A DNA stretch of 64,000 bases from Skeletonema tropicum (taxonomy: Eukaryota; Bacillariophyta; Thalassiosirophyceae; Thalassiosirales; Thalassiosiraceae), in NCBI GenBank assembly GCA_037178625.1, contig CM074135.1, positions 684,001 to 748,000 on the forward strand. The letters run 5' to 3'. The notes beneath the pieces were generated by a model. That model was given only the letters and a program-made list of their open reading frames with translations. It searched no databases and was not told the origin of the DNA. Each line of letters begins with the position of its first letter. The stretch's first letter is position 1. Positions 30,867-40,582 of this stretch are shown here, piece by piece. The position numbers were made by a program, and so were the translations under genes.

Positions 30867-33030
30867 TCATGATGGCACGTGCAATTGATTCTTGGACATG
30901 GCCGCAAGTTTATTGATAATAGTTGCACCATCGTCTCGTAGCCCTGAATGTTGGTAATCGTTCGTCACATATACCTTAACTCCCTCCAAAGGACACCCAC
31001 GTTGGACAAGTTTCATCGCGCAATCAAAATCAACATACATATCGTCATAATAACAAGCAGCTGCCGCTCTTGTTTTCTTCTTATGAACAAGGGCCGTTCT
31101 CATATTAGACTCGTCAAATAGTGGCAACCAATCACTCTTCTCCGCCAAGGCCTCCGACAACATTCGCATACCATTGTTACTCAACTCACTGAAATCACCA
31201 TGTGCCATGAAAGGGAACACCATTTCACCAAAGAACAATGTTGGATTGGAATTGTCTTCCTGACAAGTCAGTCGGTAATCAAATTCCGAATTGGCTTGGA
31301 CATGACCTTCATAGGATTGATTCGCCGCCCATTGTGTTGCTACACCATCTCCATCGGCATAGATACTTTCATGCAAGAGAAAGTACAACGGTGCATCATC
31401 AAAGGATTGTTCAGTAGTCAATTCGCTTCAAAAAGGCATTCGATATCTCATCCGAATCATCCTCCACAAACGCAGCATTAATCACCGAGTGCAAATTGGC
31501 AAAACTCGAGCCAGGAGATCCACCCAACGCAAGACCGATTTGCAAAAATCTTCTTGCCGTTAGTATCCCACCCGATGGTAATGTAATAGGATTGACACCA
31601 TTCTTCTTCTCATGAGCCAATAACGTTCGAACAATCTTCTTCACCATGGCCACATCTCCAGGATACTGTTCATAATATTTCCAACTACGTTCCCGGACAC
31701 GAAGCCAAAGTCGATCATACACTTCTCTCACAGGTGTATTCATCGGTGCAATACCACCAGTAAAGTACATCAATTCCGGTGGATTGGATATTGATGACAA
31801 ATACGTCATGAGACAAAATCCACCAAAGCTTTGACCCAATGCTCCTCCCCATGGCTGAGGTCCCTTTACCTCTGCGGCATTATTGCCATCATCATCTATA
31901 ATTAGAGGGAATGGATTTGTCAATGCTTCTCGAATCCATTCAGCATCCCTTACAATGGAATCGGAACGAAATAACGATAGGTAGTGAGTTGCCGCCTTCA
32001 ATGCTGCTTGTTGTCGTGCTTGAAGTAACATCATTCTTGCACCCAAATCTCCTACAAACTCTTCTCCCACAACACTTCCTCCATTACCACTTGTAGAAGT
32101 CTTATTATCATCCAACAAGAACAAGTCGGGAAACAACTTGTTCAACCTCTGCTTACAAATGGCACTACTCTTACCAGTACCACGTTGATCCATTAATACT
32201 ATCCGAGTATAACTTTTGCCATCCGAATTGGTAATCTTGCCACCCAATAGTACCGCAGCCGCCCAAGAACTGGAGGTAGAGGCTAGGATAGGCCCGAGAC
32301 GGGTGCGGCACATCCGAATCCTGGTCCACCTTGGAGGTAGAGCATCATTCGTGATGGGTCTACTCCTCCTGAATTGTCATCACCTTTTTGAAAGTACAAG
32401 AGCATGCACGTTGGGAAGGAGTCAAATTTGGATTTTGAAGTGCATGAAAATGTGCCTCGTCTTGTGCAGTTCGTAATTAAGTTCCGTGATTGTAAAGTAG
32501 ACATCTATGGATGGTTCGTTGTCCAATGATTCCATGGTGGTGTATGCTCCGTCAATTCTGTCGACTGGAATGATTCTTTGCTTGTTGTTGTTGCTCACTA
32601 CTTGCATCAGTGGTAGTGACTGGGTAGTGGTTGCTCTTTATTATTATTCATCATTGCCACCCTTAAATCAGCATGAGTCAACGGCACACTAATCTTATGC
32701 TCCGTTACCATCATTCGACTAGTACCACCCCCACATGGATGTGCGGCAGGTGGTGCAATGATCCGATGATGACGATATTTTTCCATCTTGTCAGCTAAGA
32801 GACGTTTCATTGCCAAGGACAGTGGTGCAGCAGAGGATGAGGTGGTGGTGGTGGTGTATTTTGGTTGTGTGTTGTGTAACCAGCCGGTACGTGGTTCTTC
32901 GTCGTCTTGTTCTTCTCCGTTGATATTACTACTGTTGATGCTGGTGGTGGAAGTGGTGATGGATGCACCGCCGCGAATGAAGAAATAATTATGGCGGCGA
33001 CCTCTGTGATTGTTCACGCGAGCAGCAAGA

Positions 33031-33062
<32 letters not shown>

Positions 33063-33143
33063 AGAGAATGCACCAGCACGGGTAGTAGTTAGAGAGAAGA
33101 GAGCAATTAGAGCACGATGATGACGGTGATAGTAAGAGACCAT
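30867..33143 (-). CDS. proline iminopeptidase-like alpha/beta hydrolase (peptidase S33), frame-broken
   Basis: Read from 33143 downward: a signal-like N-terminus ending RAGAFSAP, which looks like a plastid presequence; a Ser-rich, poorly conserved stretch; then a clear S33 body: MMLYLQGGPGFGC, RIVLMDQRGTGKSS, WGGALGQSFGGFCLMTYLS (nucleophile Ser in GQSFGG), FTGGIAPMN, and near the end PLYFLLHESIYADG. Such enzymes release N-terminal proline from peptides. The frame changes near 32600, 32420-32500, 32290 and 31415; at 32290 and 31415 the two frames abut in mid-domain, as expected for sequence errors. If the breaks are real it is a pseudogene. The C-terminal segment (VYVTNDYQHSGLRDDGA) fits the family end. 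Confidence 0.85.
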
Positions 33144-33559
33144 GGCCAACCCAATGAGCGAGCTAGCAGTAGATACTTAGGGAGGGTTATGGCTTACTAC
33201 TTATCTTCTTGCCATCATTCTTATGTATGTGCACTGCCCTGTTGTCTGCCATATGATGTTGTGATGAGCCTTTGGCTTTTGCGCTTTTCTTCCTTCGTGC
33301 GTGATGACTGATCGATAGATGACTATGATGACATCACAAGATTCGGAGATGCATGTCTTCATAAAAGATTCGCTCGGAGATAGATTCGGAGACACGTGTC
33401 TCATATCTCCACATGTCAGTCGAGTCAAATCGCCTGTCTGTGACCCGTGACACTTCAACTCTTTTTCGACAATGATGTCACGTTGACGCCCGCTATCTTT
33501 CACCACACTACCATCTCAGCGCCGCTATCCTACGGCGCTACTCGCTCAAACGAACCACC
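33144..33559. other. intergenic, divergent promoters
   Basis: 416 bp between the hydrolase and the translocator. It has a short imperfect duplication (AGATTCGGAGA at about 33341 and again near 33381). No gene is supported. Confidence 0.5.
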
Positions 33560-34869
33560 ATGCGCACTTCCATCCTAGCCCTCGCTCTACTAACCGCCAC
33601 AGCTTCAGCCGCTAGGCAACAACCATTCGTGTCTCGCCTGCAGCTGCTGCTCGTAGTGCTTCCTCTGTACAGCAATCATCAAAAAAATCGGCATTGGATG
33701 TGAGGACCTCCTCTGCACTCACTACTACCGATGATGTTAACACTAACATTGCTACCGCAATTCGTGGAGGAGACGAGGAGGATGCATCCTTGGGAATTAT
33801 GGCTCGTTTGAAGATTGGTGGATATTTTGGATTGTGGTACATTTTGAATGTTGTTTACAATAGTGAGTACAGTATATGTGTGTTCTTGATTGCAAATCAT
33901 CAGGCATGTTCATATATCACTCATTTACTTTTTCTAAACAAATAATCATCACACAAAACTTCTTCTAACCACAACTTACTCAAACAGTCCTCAACAAGAA
34001 ATATCTCAATGTCATATCAGCACCCCTAACCGTCGGCTCCCTCCAATTCCTCGTCGGATCTCTCTACTGCATCATCCTCTGGTCGACCAAACTCCGCGCC
34101 GCACCCATCCTCACCTCGGCAGGTAAAACTGCCGTCAACAAGGTAGGATTCTATCACATGGCAGGACAAGAACTATCCATGATGTCATTGAATGCAGGTG
34201 CTGTGTCATTTACTCATATTGTCAAGGCATTGGAGCCATTCTTCTCGGCAATGGTGTCGGGATTTGTGTTTGGCAAAGTGGATGAATCCTGTGGTGTATG
34301 CGACATTGATTCCTGTGGTGGGTGGTGTAGCCTATGCTTGTTTGAAGGAACGTGCATTCAGTTGGTTGGCATTTTATACTGCCATGGGGAGTAATTTGGC
34401 GTTTGCATTACGGGCAGTCGTGTCCAAGAGTGCATTGGATGCTTCGGGTGGTGAACTTGGGGAGAATTTGAGTTCGGTGAATTTGTTTGGGATTGTGACG
34501 TGTTATGCGTTTATTCAGTCGATTCCGTTGTTTTTGATGGGTGAGGGTTTGAGTTTTATTCAGCTTTGGAAGGATGCGTTGCCGAATTCATCGACGTATG
34601 AATTGGTGAAGGGGTTGGTTATTTCGGGATTGTTCCATTATCTCAACAATGAAGTGATGTATTTGGCTCTTTCGAATGTTCATCCTGTTACATTGGCGGT
34701 TGGAAATACCATGAAGCGTGTATTCATTGTGGTGGCATCTGTGGTTGTATTCCGCACACCAATTACTGTGCAAGCGGCTATTGGAAGTGCTGTTGGTCTT
34801 GGAGGAGTTCTGTTGTACAGCTTGACTAAGCAGTACTATGAAGAGCTAGAGAAGAATCAGGCGGCATAA
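33560..34869 (+). CDS. triose-phosphate/phosphate-type plastid translocator
   Basis: Exons: 33560-33862 and 33988-34869; the intron starts GTGAGT and ends CAG. The N-terminus (MRTSILALALLTATASAA) is signal-peptide-like, followed by a transit-like AAARSASSV stretch, so plastid-envelope targeting is likely. The body is the TPT/NST fold: RLKIGGYFGLWYILNVVYN, LNKKYLNVISAPLTVGSLQ, AVSFTHIVKALEPFFSAM, VVYATLIPVVGGVAYA, FALRAVVSKSALD, and MYLALSNVHPVTLAVGNTMKR. It exchanges phosphate for three-carbon or related phosphates. Two frame changes exist: one in the presequence (33580-33640) and one at about 34288, where a single extra T fully explains the break (GAATCC for GAACC). Confidence 0.93.
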
Positions 34870-35308
34870 TGATGTTACATTATGTGAGAAAGAAAGCGAG
34901 AGAAATAGTTTGCGATGAGCAAAGTGTATAATTATAGAGGAGGTTGGGTGAAATTCTTTCGTTAGTTTAATCAATGGCTGGTATTACTTGCTGCGCTACA
35001 ACTGCGCGATGTTGGTTATCACATCACATACTAAATCATCTTACCCACCATATCTCTTTTCCACACAAATTTACTATACAATACAACTAGATTGGAAACC
35101 AATCTACTCATTAGCAGATGGGCAACTCATGGAACATCCTAAGGTGCTCATTCTCTCGGCAATGTCTCCGAATTCAACAATGCCTTTCTCAACTTGGGTA
35201 GTTTGTTCGCAGTCGTCTCTTTCATCTTTGGGGGCGGTAGCGGTAGTCTTCTCCTCTGCTGTGACCTCGGTTGCATCACAATCTGCGGTTGCATCACAAT
35301 CTTCAGAT
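34870..35308. other. intergenic; may contain the acidic tail of the next gene
   Basis: 439 bp. On the minus strand 35349-35104 is an open, Glu/Asp/Thr-rich frame (SANSSESEDCDATADCDAT) that could be the real C-terminus of the coiled-coil gene ending at 35309 if one base is wrong. It contains two 15-bp copies of a GATTGTGATGCAACC unit. Confidence 0.4.
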
Positions 35309-35923
35309 TCAGATGAATTGGCGGAATGGCACTGAAGCAGCTTCAGCACCGCTGAGATCGGAAAACTCTTCCACCGTAGCCTCGAGCGTCCTCATCAACT
35401 TGGTCATTTTGGAACGAAGGAGGAGATTCTCCTTCTCTTTTTCCGCCGCTTTCTTCTCGGTCTTGGCGACACACTCCTTCCATCCCTTCTGATGTTCCTT
35501 CGCTGTTTGCATCACCTTTGTGTTCTTTTCCTTGAGAGCTGCCAGCTGTTGTTGGAGCTGATCATTCTCGTCTTGCATTTTCACGAGGGCTGCCTTATTC
35601 TCTTCTTGCATCTTCTTATTCTCTTCTTGCACCTTCTCGATCTCGGCAGCCTTGGCCTTTTCCAGATCCGCATACATCTGGTTCAGGCTTGAAATCTTCG
35701 AGTAGAGTCCATGGATTGTAACCTCTTTAAGCCTCACCTCTTCCTCAAGCCCAATGACTTGCATGTGTTTGGAACTTGTGTTCCTGGTAGCTTCTTTTTG
35801 AATCTGGCTCAAGATGTTGTCAACCTCGGCCGACGAAGAGTGTAAGTTGGTTGTTGTGAACGTAGTCTGCATCTTTTTTAGAACTTCCTCCGCCTTGGCA
35901 GCGGCTCTTGATTGGTCGGCCAT
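35309..35923 (-). CDS. coiled-coil protein, paralogue of the 36378 gene
   Basis: 204 residues, function unknown. Begins MADQSRAAAKAEEVLKKMQ; a long coiled coil runs from about residue 60 to 185 (LEKAKAAEIEKVQEENKKM, then LQQQLAALKEK). The start and the later RSKMTKLMRTLEA segment match the neighbouring 36378-37208 product (MPELSRAELKAAELRQRMQ; RSKMTKALSELDT), so the two are diverged tandem copies in the same orientation. A one-base change near 35340 would extend it by about 75 acidic residues. Confidence 0.68.
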   Translation of the reverse strand: MADQSRAAAKAEEVLKKMQTTFTTTNLHSSSAEVDNILSQIQKEATRNTSSKHMQVIGLEEEVRLKEVTIHGLYSKISSLNQMYADLEKAKAAEIEKVQEENKKMQEENKAALVKMQDENDQLQQQLAALKEKNTKVMQTAKEHQKGWKECVAKTEKKAAEKEKENLLLRSKMTKLMRTLEATVEEFSDLSGAEAASVPFRQFI

Positions 35924-36377
35924 TGTTACTACTATCTCTAGAGAGGGTTACTGAATGCAGATCGCTGGCAAGGAAAGTGTTGTAGAGAGCGAGTAGAGAG
36001 GTGTTATTGTGCGTGTGTTGAGGAAAGGTGGCCAACTGAGAACCTTTGAGGGTGATGTCTCCGATCGCCCAAATAAATATCCTTTCTTGTGCACGGGATT
36101 ATTTTGAACATCACAAGAAAGATATTTCAAAACCAGCGAGATAGAGAGCGAATGGTGTCGGTATCCTATTTCAAGTGCCCTGTTGTAAGCAACAGAGGTA
36201 CTTCTAACTTGTGGTTACTACTTTGTCATCTTAAATTGTGGTTACTTTATTTCCTGAGCTGATGTTATCATCTAATGTAATATAACCACAGTTCTTTTTT
36301 GTCCTTTTTACTCCTAAAATATTCTTTACAGACTCTTTACATCAAATACATATGTAGTTCCAGACATTCCCAGAACA
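35924..36377. other. intergenic between two paralogous coiled-coil genes
   Basis: 454 bp of A/T-rich sequence, promoter of the 35309 gene. No gene or repeat is recognised. Confidence 0.5.
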
Positions 36378-37208
36378 TTACTCAGCAGTAGAAAGAGGTA
36401 ACGTAGCACCACATGCCATAACCTTAGCCAATTGTTTCATCGGGGTATCTGCATCTACCTCTGCATCTTGAGTTGGAGAGTCGTCTCTTTTCTCTGTTTG
36501 AAGGTGGCTAAGAGACTCTTTAATCATCTCCACATCAAGTACATGTGGAAATGCATCACAATCCTGATACATCATCTTGTGGGAGTCCGGAACTGCAGGC
36601 ATATCCTGATTCAGCTTGGCGATATCGGTATCAAGCTCGCTCAGAGCCTTTGTCATTTTGGATCGAGCTTCAAGCTTGTTTAGCAAGGCTGCTAGTTTGG
36701 TATTGAGACGATCATTTTCTTCGAGTTTCGTAGAAAGCTTTGCATCAACAGCACTGATGGCTTCCTGTAGCACCTTTTGGTCGTACTCCGCTTTCTTTCG
36801 TAGGTGTTCCAGATCTCCCTTGAGCTGTTCCTCCACTACCTTGAGACTAGTAATTTTTGCATCTTTCTCTTCCTCAACTACCTTGAGACTAGCAATTTTT
36901 TCATCTTTCTCCTTTATCGTTGCTTCCAATTCCTTAATCTTTGCCTCTAATTCTTCAGGGCGGCTTACTTGTGCTTGCAACTCCATAATTTTGAAATCTT
37001 TCTCTTTGAGCTGCTGCTCGTATCCATGGACGATCTTTGCCTTGGCTCCTTTGAGAGTGTGAATCTTCTGTTCTAGCTCAAAGGTGGATTTGTCGGATTT
37101 CTGTGTGTAATCTTTCTTTCCTACCACAGTCACGGTGGAGATCGCAGTATTCTGCATCCTTTGTCGGAGCTCTGCCGCTTTAAGCTCTGCTCTTGAAAGT
37201 TCAGGCAT
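36378..37208 (-). CDS. coiled-coil protein, paralogue of the 35309 gene
   Basis: 276 residues from the ATG at 37208 (MPELSRAELKAAEL), chosen because it lines up with the start of the neighbouring paralogue; an open frame runs further upstream without ATG. A coiled coil covers about residues 45-200, with an internal repeat (EKDEKIASLKVVEE, then EKDAKITSLKVVEE). The C-terminus is acidic and less helical. Unknown function. Confidence 0.68.
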   Translation of the reverse strand: MPELSRAELKAAELRQRMQNTAISTVTVVGKKDYTQKSDKSTFELEQKIHTLKGAKAKIVHGYEQQLKEKDFKIMELQAQVSRPEELEAKIKELEATIKEKDEKIASLKVVEEEKDAKITSLKVVEEQLKGDLEHLRKKAEYDQKVLQEAISAVDAKLSTKLEENDRLNTKLAALLNKLEARSKMTKALSELDTDIAKLNQDMPAVPDSHKMMYQDCDAFPHVLDVEMIKESLSHLQTEKRDDSPTQDAEVDADTPMKQLAKVMACGATLPLSTAE

Positions 37209-37516
37209 GGTTAAGATGTTGGGCTGATGATACGCAAGTGACAGTGTTATGTAAGTATGCTTTAGCGCAGTGCGATCGATGTCGAAGTGAAGTGATATCG
37301 CCAAGGGAAAATGATGTCGCAACCGCAAGGGAATACTGCGAATCAGAATCAGCGAGTTGCCCTACGCGAAAATACTATTCACGCGAAAGCGTTGTAATAT
37401 GAAATGTGCTGCCGACACTCCTTGCAACCTCCTTGCAACACACATGACGATGATAGACGTTCGAAGAGTTATCACTGAACTTACTGACTATCATCTCATC
37501 AAGAGCCATCGTAACA
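37209..37516. other. intergenic, divergent promoters of two coiled-coil genes
   Basis: 308 bp. No other feature is recognised. Confidence 0.5.
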
Positions 37517-38566
37517 ATGTCACCGTACAATGGGTTATCATCAAGCGGAAGCTTTGCCTCCTCTGCCAGGGGGGGCTATCGTGATAGCAAAGATGACGTA
37601 GTGTTCCAACTAACTGAACGCCTTCGGGAGCGTGAGGACGAACTCCAACAGGTCTGTCGCGAGAGGGATAGATTGGAAGATCAGCTGCAGTTACGCGGCA
37701 ATCTTCCCGTCCATTTGGATGTGGCGTATGAAGAATTGCTAGCTCACTGCAAGGAAAGAGAGGAGGAACATAAAGCAGCGGCTGAGCTGCATCAGCGAGA
37801 AAAGGTCGCGCTGGAGAAGAAGTGTGAGGACTTGGAAGACAAGTTAGAGGAGCAAGACAAAGCGATTGATAGGTATGAACAAGAGATTGGTAGGCATGAA
37901 CAAGAGATTGGTAGGTACCAACAAGAGATTGGAAGGTATGAAAAAGAGATTGATAGGTATGAACAAGAGATATCACACGAGAGAGATGAGGTGGAGAATG
38001 AAATTAGAAAGTGTCACCATCAGCTGGAGATAGCGGCTGACGATGTTGTTGAGAAGGAGCAAGATATCTTGTCACTTGAAAAGATGGTGAATCGTCTCAA
38101 GTCTGAAAACGAGCGCTTATTGGACAGAGAAGAAAAGCATAACGCTATAATTGCTCGGATAAGCGCGCAGGTAGAGGATATGAAAGAATTAGAGATGCTG
38201 AATATCCGGCTTGAGGAGAGATTGGAAGCCCGAGAAGAGCAGCTTCTTCAGAAGGAAGAAGATCTCAACAACTACATACAATTGCATGAAGATGAAATGA
38301 AGAACATGGAGCTGCGTCTACACAAAGTTATTGACCTGCAAAGCAAAGATTTGCAACAGAGAGATAGAGAGATCATCATGTTGAAGCGGGGTATTGAAAA
38401 GTATGAAGAAATATTAGACGAGGCAGACTACGTCACACGGGAACAAAGGCTTGGTCTGAAGGCAAGGGAGGAGCGTATCGGTGAGTTGTCCATGGCCATT
38501 GAAAGAAGCCAGAATTCAGGTTTATTATCCCGGTTTGATAAACTATGCACCTATGTAACTACATAG
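37517..38566 (+). CDS. long coiled-coil protein with heptad-exact repeats
   Basis: 349 residues, almost all predicted coiled coil after a Ser/Gly-rich N-terminus (MSPYNGLSSSGSFASSARGG). Around residues 118-152 a seven-residue unit (RYEQEIG or a close variant) is repeated five times, which is exactly one coiled-coil heptad. Further heptads continue to the C-terminus (YVTREQRLGLKAREERIGEL). A structural or scaffold role is likely; no family is recognised. It lies divergently from the two paralogous coiled-coil genes but does not share their start motif. Confidence 0.7.
   Translation: MSPYNGLSSSGSFASSARGGYRDSKDDVVFQLTERLREREDELQQVCRERDRLEDQLQLRGNLPVHLDVAYEELLAHCKEREEEHKAAAELHQREKVALEKKCEDLEDKLEEQDKAIDRYEQEIGRHEQEIGRYQQEIGRYEKEIDRYEQEISHERDEVENEIRKCHHQLEIAADDVVEKEQDILSLEKMVNRLKSENERLLDREEKHNAIIARISAQVEDMKELEMLNIRLEERLEAREEQLLQKEEDLNNYIQLHEDEMKNMELRLHKVIDLQSKDLQQRDREIIMLKRGIEKYEEILDEADYVTREQRLGLKAREERIGELSMAIERSQNSGLLSRFDKLCTYVTT
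37868..37972 (+). repeat. 21-bp coding tandem repeat, five units
   Basis: Unit GATAGGTATGAACAAGAGATT (with variants) repeated five times inside the coiled-coil gene. One unit equals one heptad, so copy-number change keeps both the reading frame and the coiled-coil register. Confidence 0.9.
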
Positions 38567-38689
38567 CAGGAACCTTTTGGAAATAGAGCTGTTGAGCAAA
38601 TGTTATAGATAATGTCGCCTCTTAGAGGTCCACCAGACTACTTTAAAATTTCTGTTACATAACTATAATATAGCAGTGCTTTGTTTGGC

Positions 38690-39664
38690 TTACAACTCTT
38701 GTCTGTAACTCGATTCATTTGGAACAAACCCATGAGACATGAACCATTCTTCAGGTGCATAGTCAGCCAAGTTGTAATCCACCAGAATCTCCTCTCCATC
38801 ATGGTAATCCTTTTCTATTCTCACTGTAAATGAGCCTTCCATATGTGATGTATCGACACTGACATCTTCCTTCGTCACCTCTTTGAAGCCTTTGTATTCT
38901 GGAGAGTGATTGAAACATGTCAACTAGAGGTACAAGCTTGATGACACCACCTCCATACTTGGGAGACGCAGCGGTTCCTCGGCTAGACACTATACAAAGA
39001 GACCACTCAATTGCCTTTTCTGCAGAATTTTGCCATTCACTTGGCCAATGCTCTTTTGCGAGGAAATCTCCATAGTCAGCTGCCATTCCGTTGGCCACTC
39101 GGGAAACGTATTGTTTTGATTCTCTGCGCGACAATTTTGTATTCTTCGTGTGTTATGCTGTTGATATCGCCGTACCAGCCACAACTAGGATGATCCGGCA
39201 GTGAATCAAGATAAGGGCTTCCATTCCTTTGAACCACTCCCCTTCAAATGCACCAGCAATAATAATAGTAGAGCCCCATCATCCAACGTCGATAGAGGAG
39301 CATACTCTAACACATCTTTCGGAATTAGAGGTTCTAATGTTTGCATTGCCAGATTCCTTGTAAGATGATACGATGGTGGAACACGTACCCAAACTTCTTC
39401 GTGAGTATCATCTTTTCCGATAGATGTTGTGGCTTGAGAAGAGATGATTCCTCGTGTGCAGCATGGTGATGGAGAAACTAATTGAATTGATGGATGAACG
39501 TACCCTCCCAATTCAGTTATTTTGAGTGTGAGTGCTTGCAATATATCATCATCCAATTTGGTTGCCTCCGCCTTGTGATAATGCTGTTGCATTGAAACTG
39601 AAGCAATTAGAAACAGACTGATAATGATGACATAGTGATGTTTGATGAATGGTGATGGCCTCAT
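38690..39664 (-). CDS. SET-domain protein, SETD/Rubisco-methyltransferase type, frame-broken
   Basis: Starts with a hydrophobic signal-like segment (HHYVIIISLFLIASVSM), suggesting entry into the secretory or plastid route. The SET fold follows in pieces: ALLLLLLVHLKGSGSKEWKP, YLDSLPD, AIEWSLCIVSSRG, KLVPLVDMF, NHSPEY, FTVRIEKDYHDGEEILVDY and WFMSHGFVPNES. The DMF-NH and GEEI-Y elements are the cofactor and Lys-channel parts of protein lysine methyltransferases. The frame changes near 39214, 39110 and 38914, each explained by one extra base. The upstream I-SET helices are short; the C-terminal Rubisco substrate-binding domain appears to be missing. Confidence 0.8.
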
Positions 39665-40582
39665 GTTGCTTGAATGGTTGATTGTTGATGGTTGAAACTC
39701 AATGCCTTGGACCAGAGGAACCCTTGGACTTGACCTCCATATCAAATAATCTGTTAGACTCTAATTGACTACACTTGAGAGAGTCACACAAGCCATGAGC
39801 ATGAGGCAGAGGTGGCTAAATGAGGTGATTAAAGGCAAGTGAAAGTGCAAAGAGCAGAGCAAAGTCAAAGTGCGCAAGTTGGGCAAAAAATCGAAGTGAA
39901 AGCGGACCTCATACGCATATTCGCATCAAAACCCGTTTCCGACCCCTTTTTCTTTTGTGTCGTAAATGAAAATATGTATTCATTTTTGCTATTTTAGCAG
40001 TTCTCACGTCGTACCGCCCATCTCTTACTTTATAAACCTGTCTATGTAGCTGTTCCAACGTTGGTGTTTCCGTAACGGAAGAATAAGTCTTGATTAATTA
40101 GTTCTGTACCTGAGTACCGCCAGCGACGTACGCAGTCAGCCACCTGCTGCCTGCTGTAACTTCTTACTTACCTGGCTGGTCCTATCGACTTCTCTATTTA
40201 CTCGTGCGAAAAGCAAGACGATTTCTATTCCATACTCAACTGAAAAGTTTGCGGCTAGCAACAAAGTAGATCACTACGACCTGCCATTACTCGGCAACTG
40301 CATTGTGTTGACCCTAACTCAAAGCGTCAATGTTATCATTTTGGTCATAGGAATCTCATTGATACCTTACTTTGTCCACTAACTCCCAAAATTGAAATCA
40401 AAGTGTCCTTTTGAAGCCCAGTTCGCACACACACTCAAAAAAGTTTGCTGCCAGCGCAACAACCCAAGGCAGTAGCCCTACAAACAATCAAAAACAGCCA
40501 GACATTTTTTCAGAATTTAGGTAATATCACAGCTGTTTGGCCCAACAAACTACAACAACAATAACAACAACAACAAAAAACC
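39665..40582. other. intergenic, about 920 bp
   Basis: Divergent promoters of the SET gene and the IQ-motif gene. Read on both strands without finding a convincing frame, RNA gene or repeat. Confidence 0.5.

Noticed and set aside
37868..37972. Regular short repeats considered as a CRISPR-like array
   Set aside because: Units are contiguous without spacers and encode coiled-coil heptads in frame.
38620..38660. Similarity to 50980-51020 (ACTTTAAAATTTC with preceding purine-rich bases)
   Set aside because: Only about 13 consecutive matching A/T-rich bases; chance is likely.
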